Positions 50,984 through 59,225 of a stretch of DNA of 64,000 bases are shown here, piece by piece (the first letter of the stretch is position 1; every line of letters starts with the position of its first letter). The notes under the pieces are model-generated. The model searched no databases and was not told the origin of the DNA. It worked only from the letters and a program-made list of their open reading frames with translations. This DNA is from Prado023 sp964418695 (GTDB taxonomy: Bacteria; Actinomycetota; Actinomycetes; S36-B12; CAIYMF01): assembly GCA_964418695.1 (NCBI GenBank), contig CAYQMN010000016.1, forward strand, positions 3,634 to 67,633. The letters run 5' to 3'. A program made the translations under genes and the position numbers.

Positions 50984-52849
50984 ATGCACTTCATCGGAGT
51001 CGACCTGGCCTGGGGGGACGTGAAGCCCACCGGGCTGGCGGTCCTCGATGGTGACGGCGCGCTGCTGCACGTCTCGTCGGCCGGCACCGACGAGACGATC
51101 CTGGCCGCGCTCGCGCCGTACGTGGAGGGCAGCTGCCTGGTGGCGATCGACGCGCCGCTGATCGTCACCAATCCGACCGGGAACCGCCCGGCCGAGAAGG
51201 CGCTGAACAAGGACTTCGCCCGATTCCACGCCGGGGCGCACCCGGCCAACACCGGCAAGCCCGAGTTCGCCGACCAGCCTCGCGGGGCCCGGATCGCCCG
51301 CCAGCTGGGGCTGGACGTGAACCCCAGGTCCGGGCGCCCACGGCGGGCGATCGAGGTCTACCCGCATCCGGCGACGATCGCCCTGTTCCGGCTGGGCCGG
51401 ACGCTGAAGTACAAGGCCAAGCCGAGCCGGACCCTGCACCTGCTCCGCTCGGAGCTGCTGCTCCTGATGGACCTGCTGGAGGGCCTCGCAGCAGCGGATC
51501 CTCCGCTGCTGCTGCGGGGTCCGCTGACCGATCAGGAGGCGGCGGCGCACTGGGAGTCCATGCGCGCAGCGGTCGAGAGCGCGACCCGCAAGGTCGACCT
51601 GCGCGCCGTCGAGGACCAGGTGGACGCCGTGCTGTGCGCGTATCTCGCCCTGCTCGCGGCGCGGCATCCGGAGCGGATGACCACCTACGGCGACGTCGAG
51701 ACCGGCTACATCGTCACCCCTACGCTGCCCGAGGACCTGACCCCGACACCTTCGACCGCGCGGACCGACGACCCGGCCCCCGCCGCGAGCCCGGCCGGGG
51801 TCAGCGCAGGCGCACCCACCGCGAGCAGCCCGGCCGAGATCCTGCCCACCGCCACCTCGGCCACCGTCGGCGCGGCGGTCGGCGAGTACGCCAGTCAGCA
51901 CCCGGTCCTGCGACGGGCCGCCGACCAGTACGCGCTGCTGGTGAGCTCGATCCTGGACGACGCCGGGATCAACTACCTGACCGTGACCGGTCGCGCGAAG
52001 TCGGTGGACTCCTTCGCCGCCAAGGCTGCCCGCACCGTCCAGGGGGCTGCGGTGTTCGCCGACCCGCTGCGCGACATCCACGACCAGATCGGGATCCGCG
52101 TCATCACCTACGTGCACAGCGACGTCCAGGCCGTCGCGGACCTCATCCAGGATCAGCTGATCGTGCATGAGGACCGCGACATGGGCCAGGAGACGGCCAG
52201 CGAGGGCCGGTTCGGGTATGCCAGCCGGCACCTGCTGGTCACGCTCGACGCGGTGCGCGAGGCGCAGCCCGGGCTCGAGGTCCTCCAAGGCCGGCGCGCT
52301 CAGATCCAGGTGCGCACGGTGCTGCAGCATGCGTGGGCCGAGTTCGAGCACGACATCCGCTACAAGGGCACGGTCCCCGACGAGCACCGGTCCGACTTCG
52401 ACCGCCGGTTCACGCTGGCCGCCGGGCTGCTGGAGCTGGCCGACCGCGAGTTCTCCACGATCCGCGACCGGCTGCGCAGCGGCGTGACAGGTCCCAGCCT
52501 CGAGGCCGCCGACGACGACCCGCGGATCGCCCCCCGCGAGCTGGCCGCGTTCCTCGCCGGCCAGTACGCCGACGCCGGCTGGTCGCGCACCGAGCGCTAC
52601 GCATGGATGTCCCAGCTCCTGCTCGAGCTGGGGATCACGTCGCTGGCGGATCTGGCCACTCGCCTGCGCGCGGTGGACGGGGAGGCCCTGACCGCCCGGA
52701 TGCGCTACCGCTACCCGCCCGGGGCCGTGCGACGACTGGATGACGCGCTGCTCTGGTCGCTCGGCGAGGAGTACGTCGAGCTGCGCGGCAACGCCGACCG
52801 CGTACCCGCCCTGCGCAGCCGCCTGGAACGCATGAGCGCCACGGGCTGA
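50984..52849 (+). CDS. DUF429-RelA/SpoT-type (p)ppGpp synthetase fusion
   Basis: A 621-residue protein. Residues 1-235 form a DUF429 domain (RNase H-like fold): FIGVDLAWG, VAIDAPLIVTNPTGNRPAEK, IEVYPHPATIAL and VDLRAVEDQVDAVLCAYLAL. A Pro/Ala/Thr-rich linker follows (about 245-300). Residues 310-500 form a RelA/SpoT synthetase domain: TGRAKSVDSFAAKAART (ATP-binding), IHDQIGIRVITYV (metal Asp in DQIG), FGYASRHLLVTLD (G-loop), then AQIQVRTVLQHAWAEFEHDI. The Glu of the usual EIQVRT is Gln440, so catalysis may be altered. No HD hydrolase domain is present. ATG 50984 has a weak GGCGG upstream. Confidence 0.88.
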   Translation: MHFIGVDLAWGDVKPTGLAVLDGDGALLHVSSAGTDETILAALAPYVEGSCLVAIDAPLIVTNPTGNRPAEKALNKDFARFHAGAHPANTGKPEFADQPRGARIARQLGLDVNPRSGRPRRAIEVYPHPATIALFRLGRTLKYKAKPSRTLHLLRSELLLLMDLLEGLAAADPPLLLRGPLTDQEAAAHWESMRAAVESATRKVDLRAVEDQVDAVLCAYLALLAARHPERMTTYGDVETGYIVTPTLPEDLTPTPSTARTDDPAPAASPAGVSAGAPTASSPAEILPTATSATVGAAVGEYASQHPVLRRAADQYALLVSSILDDAGINYLTVTGRAKSVDSFAAKAARTVQGAAVFADPLRDIHDQIGIRVITYVHSDVQAVADLIQDQLIVHEDRDMGQETASEGRFGYASRHLLVTLDAVREAQPGLEVLQGRRAQIQVRTVLQHAWAEFEHDIRYKGTVPDEHRSDFDRRFTLAAGLLELADREFSTIRDRLRSGVTGPSLEAADDDPRIAPRELAAFLAGQYADAGWSRTERYAWMSQLLLELGITSLADLATRLRAVDGEALTARMRYRYPPGAVRRLDDALLWSLGEEYVELRGNADRVPALRSRLERMSATG

Positions 52850-52867
52850 GGACGGCTCCGACCCGGT

Positions 52868-53593
52868 CTACCCCGCCGTCGCCCGCCGGAGCAGATCTTC
52901 GAAGGGGGTCGGGGCTGCGAACTGGTCGGCGACGGTTCGCCGGCGGGGACTCGGCTGGGTCAGGGGTCCGGGGCCCGAGATCTGCGCCGCCAGCTCGCGC
53001 GCGGCGCGGGTGATCCGCGGGGCGAGGTCGTGCCCCGCGAAGTCGTCGGTGGCGGCGAAGACCCCGGTCGGGACGACGACGGCGTGCAGGTAGGCGAACA
53101 GCGGTCGCAGCGCGTGCTCGAGGACCAGCGAGTGCCGCGGGGTCCCGGCGGTCGCGGCGATGAGCACGGGCGTTGCGTCGAGCGCCCCGGGAGTCAGCAC
53201 GTCGAAGAAGGTCTTGAACAGGCCCGAGTAGGACGCGGCGAACACCGGGGTCACGACGATCAGCCCGTCGGCCGCCTGGACCGCGGCCTGCGCGGTCGCC
53301 AGCTCCGGCGCAGCGAAGCCCGTGAGGAGCTGGTCGGTCAGCTGGTGGGCCAGGTGGCGCAGCTCGACGTGGGTGACCTCCACCTGTCCATGCAGGTCGG
53401 CCGGCTCGGGCACGACGACCTGCCGGGGGAAGACAGCCGGCTCCGACACCTCGCCCTGTCCCGGCCCGGCCGACCGCTCCGGCCCCGCCGTCTGCCCGAG
53501 TGCGTCGATCGTGGCGGTGGTGAGCCGGTCGGCGAGCAGCCGGGTGGAGGAGGGGTTCGACAGGCCCGCGGAGACGACGACGAGCGAGGTCAT
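52868..53593 (-). CDS. NAD(P)H-dependent FMN reductase (CE1759/MsuE-like)
   Basis: A 241-residue flavodoxin-fold reductase: SLVVVSAGLSNPSSTRLLAD is the FMN phosphate loop, VVTPVFAASYSGLFKTFFDV the isoalloxazine loop, and PVLIAATAGTPRHSLVLEHA the third. This is the CE1759 group that supplies reduced FMN to an LLM-type oxidoreductase. It overlaps the upstream LLM gene by 4 bp, so both form a two-component flavin system. A linker of about 30 residues after the first helix is longer than usual. Confidence 0.9.
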   Translation of the reverse strand: MTSLVVVSAGLSNPSSTRLLADRLTTATIDALGQTAGPERSAGPGQGEVSEPAVFPRQVVVPEPADLHGQVEVTHVELRHLAHQLTDQLLTGFAAPELATAQAAVQAADGLIVVTPVFAASYSGLFKTFFDVLTPGALDATPVLIAATAGTPRHSLVLEHALRPLFAYLHAVVVPTGVFAATDDFAGHDLAPRITRAARELAAQISGPGPLTQPSPRRRTVADQFAAPTPFEDLLRRATAG

Positions 53594-54738
53594 GAGGCGA
53601 GCACCCTTCGGTCGGAACGCCCGGTGACGTCGTCCCCGGCGGCGTAGACGGTCGAGTCGGTCGGCCCACCTGCGGTCGCGACCAGCGATGCGTGCGTCGG
53701 CGCGTCGGGCACCTGCGCCGGCCGGCCCTCGGCCATGCCGGCGCGCAGGTCGGGCAGGATCTCGCCGAGCAGGTCCAGCTGCTCCAGCACCGTCTTGAGC
53801 GGCAGCCCGGCATGGTCGACCAGGAAGAGCTGGCGCTGGTAGTGGCCGATGTAGTCGCGGAACCCGAGGGTCCGCTCGAGGACCTGCTGCGGCGAGCCGA
53901 CGGTCAGCGGGGTGGCCTCGGTGAACTCCTCCAGCGAGGGCCCGTGCCCGTAGACCGGGGCGTTGTCGAAGTACGGACGGAACTCGTTCCACGCGTCCTG
54001 GCTGTGGCGGCGCATGAAGAACTGGCCGCCTAGGCCGACGATCGCCTGGTCGGCGCTGCCGTGGCCGTAGTGCTCGAACCGCCGGCGGTAGAGGTCGACC
54101 ATCTGCTTGCTGTGACTGGCCGGCCAGAAGATGTGGTTGTGGAAGAAGCCGTCTCCGTAATAGGCGGCCTGCTCGGCGATCTCGGGGCTGCGGATGGAGC
54201 CGTGCCAGACGAACGGCGGCACGCCGTCGAGGGGGCGCGGCGTCGAGGTGAACTCCTGCAGCGGCGTGCGGTGCTTGCCGCTCCAGCTGACGACATCCTC
54301 ACGCCACAGCCGATGCAGCAGCGCGTAGTTCTCGATCGCCAGGTTGATCCCCTGGCGGATGTCCTTGCCGAACCACGGGTAGACCGGTCCGGTGTTGCCC
54401 CGGCCCATCATCAGGTCCATCCGGCCGTCGGCAAGGTGCTGCAGGTAGGCGTAGTCCTGGGCGATGCGCACCGGGTCGTTCGTGGTGACGAGCGTCGTGC
54501 TCGTGGACAGGACGAGCCGCGAGGTCTGCGCGGCGAGGTGGGCCAGCAGGACCGGCGGGTTCGCGGGCGCGGCGAACGGCGGGTTGTGGTGCTCCCCGGT
54601 CGCGAACACGTCCAGGCCGATCTCCTCGGCCTTCTTGGCGATGGTGACGGTCGCCTTGATGCGCTCGTGCTCGGTCGGCGTGATCCCCGTGGTCGGATCC
54701 GTCGTGACGTCGCCGACGGTGAAGATCCCGAACTGCAT
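53590..54738 (-). CDS. LLM-class flavin-dependent oxidoreductase (CE1758-like)
   Basis: A 382-residue luciferase-like monooxygenase: QFGIFTVGDVTTDP, DVFATGEHHNPPFAAPANPP, RLVLSTSTTLVTTNDPVRIA, and GRMDLMMGRGNTGPVYPWFG. This is the CE1758 group, which pairs with a CE1759-type FMN reductase; the substrate is unknown. First gene of a two-gene operon; the reductase start overlaps its stop (ATGA). An inverted repeat (TGAAC-N11-GTTCA) lies 56-76 bp upstream. Confidence 0.92.
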   Translation of the reverse strand: MQFGIFTVGDVTTDPTTGITPTEHERIKATVTIAKKAEEIGLDVFATGEHHNPPFAAPANPPVLLAHLAAQTSRLVLSTSTTLVTTNDPVRIAQDYAYLQHLADGRMDLMMGRGNTGPVYPWFGKDIRQGINLAIENYALLHRLWREDVVSWSGKHRTPLQEFTSTPRPLDGVPPFVWHGSIRSPEIAEQAAYYGDGFFHNHIFWPASHSKQMVDLYRRRFEHYGHGSADQAIVGLGGQFFMRRHSQDAWNEFRPYFDNAPVYGHGPSLEEFTEATPLTVGSPQQVLERTLGFRDYIGHYQRQLFLVDHAGLPLKTVLEQLDLLGEILPDLRAGMAEGRPAQVPDAPTHASLVATAGGPTDSTVYAAGDDVTGRSDRRVLAS

Positions 54739-54793
54739 CGCTGCCTCCGCTCCGGTGCGCACCGCACCCCCAGCTGGGTGCCCGCTCACAGGG

Positions 54794-54814
54794 TGAACAG
54801 TAGATGATGGTTCA
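54794..54814. promoter_or_regulatory. Inverted repeat TGAAC-N11-GTTCA upstream of flavin monooxygenase operon
   Basis: Perfect 5-bp arms in a locally AT-rich stretch (AGTAGATGATGGTTCAACTA). A minus-strand TTGAAC (54810-54815) could be a -35 element, which would put the repeat over the promoter, as for MarR or TetR operators. No regulator gene is adjacent. Confidence 0.4.
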
Positions 54815-54929
54815 ACTATTCCAGCGAAGCGGTGGGGTGGCCGCCCCACGGCCGTGGTCGGGGCGCCGGGGTCGAGGGCCGGGGGCGGCACCCGAGGGGG
54901 TGTCGGGCAGTGGGGTGACCGGCGCGGAG

Positions 54930-56363
54930 TCACGCGCCGAGCAGTCCCTGGCCGAGGTGCTGGCCCTCGGTGACACCGGGCGGGACCGCGAACAGCGCCG
55001 AGCCGATCGGCGTGGTCCAGACGTTGAGGACGTCGGCCTCGGCCAAGCGCTGCTGGAGGGGCACGAACTGGGCGACCGGGTCGGCCATGCAGGCCACGAA
55101 CACCTGCCCGGCGTCGGCGGACCCGTCGGGCCGGATTCCGTCGTCGTAGCTGTAGGGGCGGCGCAGGATCCGCTCGACCGGCCGGTGCGCGTGCGCCAGT
55201 CGGATGTGCGCGGTGTCGGCGATCACCGGGAACCCGTCGGCGTCCGTTTCCGCGAAGTCCGCGCCGGTGAGCTCGGTCCCGCCGGTGAGCGGGGCACCGT
55301 CGGACAGCCGCCGTCCCACCGCCTGCTCCTTGGCGTCGCGGCCCAGGCTGCCCCAGGTCTCCAGGTCCATCGCGATCCGCCGGACGACCAGGGCAGTGCC
55401 CCCCTCCAGCCACTCCGGGGTGCTCGGGCCCGGCGGGATCCAGACGACTCGGTCGAAGTCGTCGGTGCCGGGCGTCGGGTTGACCGTGCCGTCGACCTGT
55501 CCGAACAGGTTGCGCCCGGTCATGCCGGCCGGGGCGCTGCCGACGCTGCGCAGGAAGCCGGACTGCACCCAGCGCAGGGTCGCGAAGGTCCGCGCGTCGC
55601 CGAGCAGCACGCGCACCGCGTGGGCGACGGTGACGGGGTCGTCGGCGGCGACCTGCAGCAGCAGGTCGCCCCCGCTCCACCGCGGCCGGAGCCGGTCGAC
55701 GCTGAAGGACGGGAGGCCGCTTGCGAGCCACCCGGGCGCTTCGGCGGTGCGCCCGGCGGCCGTCAGCAGCCCGAGGCCGAAGCCGACCGTCACCGTGAGC
55801 CGGGCCGGCAGGGCCGCGAGCTCGGGGGTGGGATCGGCCAGGGCGGGCCGGCCGCTGGTCAGCCGGGCGATGTCCTCGGTGAGCACCCGCATGAGACGGA
55901 CCAGCGCGCCGCGGTCCACCCCGGGTCGCAGGTCGAGCGCGAGGAAGCGGGCGTGCGCCTGGGCCCTGGTGGCGATGCCCGCCTGGTGGGCGCCGTAGCA
56001 GGGCTCGACGGAAAGGCCGGCCGCGGCCGGCCCGTCGAGACCTGCCGCACGGGCCCCGCCGGGACCGGTCGCTGAGGCCGAGGCAGGGTCGGCCGAGGTG
56101 CTGTCCGCCCCCCGCGCGTAGCCGGTGGTCGCGCCGACGGCCAGGCCACCCAGTCCGATCCCGAAGGCGCCGAGCAGGCCTCGCCTGCTGACCGTGGTCG
56201 CGCGCCCCGCTTCCCGGGGGGCCGCGGGGCTAGGGCCGGCGCTGTCCTCCGTCGGGCTGGCGGCCGCTGGACTGGGGTCCGCGGGGCCGGCGGCCGCCGG
56301 TCCGCAGCCCACCGATCCGCTCTCCGTCCGGCCGCGCGCGGTCGGTGCTGGGCCGCCGGTCAT
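54930..56363 (-). CDS. Tat-exported DyP-type haem peroxidase
   Basis: A 477-residue protein with a twin-arginine signal (SRRGLLGAFGIGLGGLAVGA, RR at 60-61) after an unusually long Pro/Ala-rich N-terminus. The DyP fold has the GxxDG distal motif in FGQVDGTVNPTPG and the proximal His region HIRLAHAHRPVERILRRPYS. A-type DyP (EfeB/DtpA-like); in Streptomyces, DtpA works with copper chaperones in maturing an extracellular copper oxidase. It overlaps the PCuAC gene by 4 bp, which fits that role. The Ala/Pro-rich stretch before the RR motif suggests the true start may be internal. Confidence 0.9.
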   Translation of the reverse strand: MTGGPAPTARGRTESGSVGCGPAAAGPADPSPAAASPTEDSAGPSPAAPREAGRATTVSRRGLLGAFGIGLGGLAVGATTGYARGADSTSADPASASATGPGGARAAGLDGPAAAGLSVEPCYGAHQAGIATRAQAHARFLALDLRPGVDRGALVRLMRVLTEDIARLTSGRPALADPTPELAALPARLTVTVGFGLGLLTAAGRTAEAPGWLASGLPSFSVDRLRPRWSGGDLLLQVAADDPVTVAHAVRVLLGDARTFATLRWVQSGFLRSVGSAPAGMTGRNLFGQVDGTVNPTPGTDDFDRVVWIPPGPSTPEWLEGGTALVVRRIAMDLETWGSLGRDAKEQAVGRRLSDGAPLTGGTELTGADFAETDADGFPVIADTAHIRLAHAHRPVERILRRPYSYDDGIRPDGSADAGQVFVACMADPVAQFVPLQQRLAEADVLNVWTTPIGSALFAVPPGVTEGQHLGQGLLGA

Positions 56364-56965
56364 GAGGCGTCACGGGGCGACGCCGACATGGCCATGTCCC
56401 CCTCGTACTCCTCCTGCGCGCCGCTGAACTCCCTGGCCTGTGCGTTGAAGCTCGTGGGGGCACCCATGGAGCAGGTCAGGGTGAACGCGACCTCGTCGCC
56501 GGGCTCGATCGGCTCGCTGACGCCCATGAGCATCAGGTGCAGCCCGCCCGGTTCGAGGGTCACCGTGGCCCCGGGGGCGAGCTCGAACCCACCTGCCTTG
56601 GGCTGCATCTCCATCTGGCCCTCGGCGCCGACGACCTCGTGCAGCTCGACCGTGGCCGACGCCGACGAGGAGGCGGCGGTGACGGTGACGGACTCGGCCG
56701 AAGGGTTGGCCAGGGTGCCGAACGCGGCCGTCATCCCCGAGGTGGCGGACTTGACCCACGCGTCGGCGACGGTAACTGGGCAGCTCGCGGCAGCACCGGC
56801 CGCGGGCGAGCCCGCCGAGCTCGCGCCGGCATCGACCGGGTCGGAGCAGGCGGCGAGGGCGGCGGTGGTCAGGACGGCGACCGCGGCGGTCGCCAGGGAT
56901 CGGGAGGCCATGAGGGATCGGGAGGACAGGGGGAGTCGGGGAGACAGGGGGGATCGCGCGGACAT
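56360..56965 (-). CDS. PCuAC-family periplasmic copper chaperone lipoprotein
   Basis: A 201-residue protein with a signal peptide ending ALAAC (C40). The PCuAC domain has AWVKSATSGMTAAFGTLANP, the Cu site H-x-M: VELHEVVGAEGQMEMQPKAG, and GGLHLMLMG. These His/Met residues bind Cu(I). A C-terminal extension of about 35 residues after CSMGAPTS is rich in Met, Glu and Ser. It is the first gene of the PCuAC-DyP operon and probably supplies copper outside the membrane. ATG 56965 is used; ATG 56911 is an alternative. Confidence 0.88.
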   Translation of the reverse strand: MSARSPLSPRLPLSSRSLMASRSLATAAVAVLTTAALAACSDPVDAGASSAGSPAAGAAASCPVTVADAWVKSATSGMTAAFGTLANPSAESVTVTAASSSASATVELHEVVGAEGQMEMQPKAGGFELAPGATVTLEPGGLHLMLMGVSEPIEPGDEVAFTLTCSMGAPTSFNAQAREFSGAQEEYEGDMAMSASPRDAS

Positions 56966-57160
56966 GGGGGAAGGCCTTTCGAGCAGGTGCTGGGCGGGTG
57001 GTGACGACGGCGCGCTGACCCAGCCGACGACGTGGCGCGCGAGCGGGTTCGTGGGGATGGCGCACCCGCGTGCCCGCTGCGTGCCCTGAACGGCGCCTGA
57101 GGCCGACGCTGCACGGCCGGGCGAGGGAGCGCTGATCAACCGCCGAGGCGGCTGGATCGG

Positions 57161-57871
57161 TCAGGGAACAGCCACACCCAGGGGCGGTCCACGCCGCACC
57201 ACGTCTGCTGCGAGCACGCGCAGGACGAGCCCGAGCCGGTCCCTCGGGGCCGCGAGGGCACGCGAGGGCTCTCCCGCCTCGGCCACCCGGGGTGCCGGAC
57301 GCAGGACGAGCAGCGCGGCCCCGAGCGCATGGCGCACGGTCGTCAGTGCGGTGCCCAGGTGGGACACGCACGCCTCGAGCCACCGCAGCAGCAGGCCGAC
57401 GGTCAGGGCCGCGCAGAGGTGTGCGACCGGCATCGCCCACCCGCTGCTGTGCGCCCCGTGCAGACCGTGGGCCGCGGACGTCCCGGCCACGGCGAGCGGG
57501 TGCCCGGCGGGCTGGACGGCGAGCGGGTGCCCGGCGTGCTCGACGGCCAGCGTGCGCAGGCCCGGCTGAACGGGGCCGGCCACGGCGTGGACGAATGCCT
57601 GGCCGGCCAGCAGCCCCACGGTGGCGGCCGCATCGTCGAGTGCGTCGGCCCAGCGCCGCCGCGAGAGGTGCCCGGAGAGCCACGTCCCCACGGCCACGAC
57701 GCCCGAGACCAGGAGCGCGAGCAGGACCGCCATCACCAGCAAGGGGCCGAACGGGACGGCGGTCCAGCCAGCCGCCCACAGGTGCGCTGCCGTGCCCAGC
57801 AGGATCGACGCGGCGACCAGGACGCTGCCGCGCACGAGTGCGCTGACCCTGTCGTCCTTCGCGCGCGGCAC
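57161..57871 (-). CDS. Integral membrane protein upstream of the PCuAC-DyP operon
   Basis: A 236-residue protein with about five hydrophobic segments: LVRGSVLVAASILLGTAAHL, FGPLLVMAVLLALLVSGVVA, TVGLLAGQAFVHAVAGPV, VAHLCAALTVGLLLRWLEAC and a weaker C-terminal one. A loop contains two similar short repeats (AGHPLAVQPAGHPLAVAG) and several His residues (HGLHGAHSSGW), compatible with metal binding. The linkage to copper genes makes a copper or oxidase-related role possible, but this is inference. Not assigned to a family. Confidence 0.65.
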   Translation of the reverse strand: MPRAKDDRVSALVRGSVLVAASILLGTAAHLWAAGWTAVPFGPLLVMAVLLALLVSGVVAVGTWLSGHLSRRRWADALDDAAATVGLLAGQAFVHAVAGPVQPGLRTLAVEHAGHPLAVQPAGHPLAVAGTSAAHGLHGAHSSGWAMPVAHLCAALTVGLLLRWLEACVSHLGTALTTVRHALGAALLVLRPAPRVAEAGEPSRALAAPRDRLGLVLRVLAADVVRRGPPLGVAVP

Positions 57872-57966
57872 CGCGCAACGGTAGCGGGCACGCCGTCCTC
57901 GTCAGCGACGAGGTTGCTGCCGGGGCGAGGTCGGCGAGCGTGGGCCGGCGAGGGTGTCCGGGCGGC

Positions 57967-59139
57967 TCAGCGGACCGCGGTGACCAGGTCCTGGCTGGCC
58001 CGCTCGATCGCCTCGGGGGACAGCGCGTGCGAGATGGCCATCGCCGCGGCCCCGAGCACGCCGGACTGCTCGCCCGTGACCGAGGGCACGATCTGCAGGT
58101 GCTCGGTCGCCAGGGGCAGCGAGCGCCGGTAGACCTCCTCGCGGATCCCGGCCAGCAGGTGCTCGCCGGCGACCGCCAGCGACCCGCCGACCACCACCAC
58201 GGACGGGTTGATGAAGTTCACGATCATGGCGACGACGCCGCCGATGTCCCGGCCCGCCTGCCGCACCGCGCGGATCGCCGTCAGGTCGCCGGCGCGGACC
58301 TGCTCGGCCACCTGGCTCGCGCTGGTCACGTCGGTCCCGTGCCTGCGCAGCACGCGGGCGATCGCCGGCCCGGCGGCCACCGCCTCGACGCACCCGATGT
58401 TGCCGCACCGGCACAGGTCGTCCGAGGGCCGGTCGACGCGGATGTGCCCCACGTCGCCGGCGGTTCCCTGCGCGCCGCGCTGCAGCTCCCCGCCGGCGAT
58501 GATGCCCGCGCCGATCCCGGTGGACACCTTGATCAGCACCAGGTCGGCCACGTCGGGGAACTGGGTGCGCTGCTCGCCCAGCGCCATGATGTTGACGTCG
58601 TTGTCGACGAGCACCGGAACGTCGAACGAGCCCCGGATGCGGGCCGGCACGTCGAACCGGTCCCAGCCGGGCATGATCGGCGGGTTGATCGCCCGGCCGG
58701 TGGAGTGCTCGACCGGACCGGGCAGCCCGATGCCGATGGCGACCAGGTCCGCGCGGCTCCGGCCGGCCGTGGCCAGCAGGCCCTCGATCGCCCGCACCAC
58801 CCACGCCAGCACGACGTCGGGTCCCTCGGCGATGTCCAGGTCGGCCCGCTGCTCGGCCAGCGGCACCCCCGACAGATCCGCGATCGCCGCCCGGGCGTGC
58901 GTGGCGCCCAGGTCGATCCCGGCCACCAGTCGGGCCCCCGTGTTGACCGCGAGGAGCGAGGGTGGGCGGCCGCCGGTCGAGGTGCCGTCGCCGAAGGGCG
59001 TGACCAGGCCCAGCCGGAGCAGGACGTCCACCCGGGCGGCGATGGTCGAGCGGGCCAGCCCGGTCGACTGCGCGAGCTCCGCCCGGGTCATCGGCCGGCC
59101 CTCGCGCTGGAGCAGCGCGAACACGTCACTGGCCCTCAC
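57967..59139 (-). CDS. ROK-family transcriptional repressor
   Basis: A 390-residue protein from GTG 59139. The winged helix (residues 1-70) is TRAELAQSTGLARSTIAARV. The ROK fold follows with the phosphate site GIDLGATHARAAIADLSG and the zinc motif CRCGNIGCVEAVAAG with a preceding HIRV His. It is either a sugar-binding repressor or a residual kinase; the DNA-binding part argues for a repressor. It is divergent from the sugar ABC operon, and a 26-bp inverted repeat lies between them. Confidence 0.92.
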   Translation of the reverse strand: MRASDVFALLQREGRPMTRAELAQSTGLARSTIAARVDVLLRLGLVTPFGDGTSTGGRPPSLLAVNTGARLVAGIDLGATHARAAIADLSGVPLAEQRADLDIAEGPDVVLAWVVRAIEGLLATAGRSRADLVAIGIGLPGPVEHSTGRAINPPIMPGWDRFDVPARIRGSFDVPVLVDNDVNIMALGEQRTQFPDVADLVLIKVSTGIGAGIIAGGELQRGAQGTAGDVGHIRVDRPSDDLCRCGNIGCVEAVAAGPAIARVLRRHGTDVTSASQVAEQVRAGDLTAIRAVRQAGRDIGGVVAMIVNFINPSVVVVGGSLAVAGEHLLAGIREEVYRRSLPLATEHLQIVPSVTGEQSGVLGAAAMAISHALSPEAIERASQDLVTAVR

Positions 59140-59182
59140 GGCGCCGATTGAACCACTGAGGCTTGCGTACGTCGACCCGACG

Positions 59183-59208
59183 ACTTCTGCCGATCTCTCG
59201 ACAGAAGT
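59183..59208. promoter_or_regulatory. Operator candidate ACTTCTG-N12-CAGAAGT for the ROK repressor
   Basis: Perfect 7-bp arms (59183-59189 and 59202-59208) extended by CGA/TCG inside, giving symmetry across 26 bp. It lies in the 86-bp gap between the divergent ROK and ABC genes, so it could control both. Length and placement suit a ROK-type dimer. Confidence 0.65.
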
Positions 59209-59225
59209 CCCTCGCGTGTGCCACA

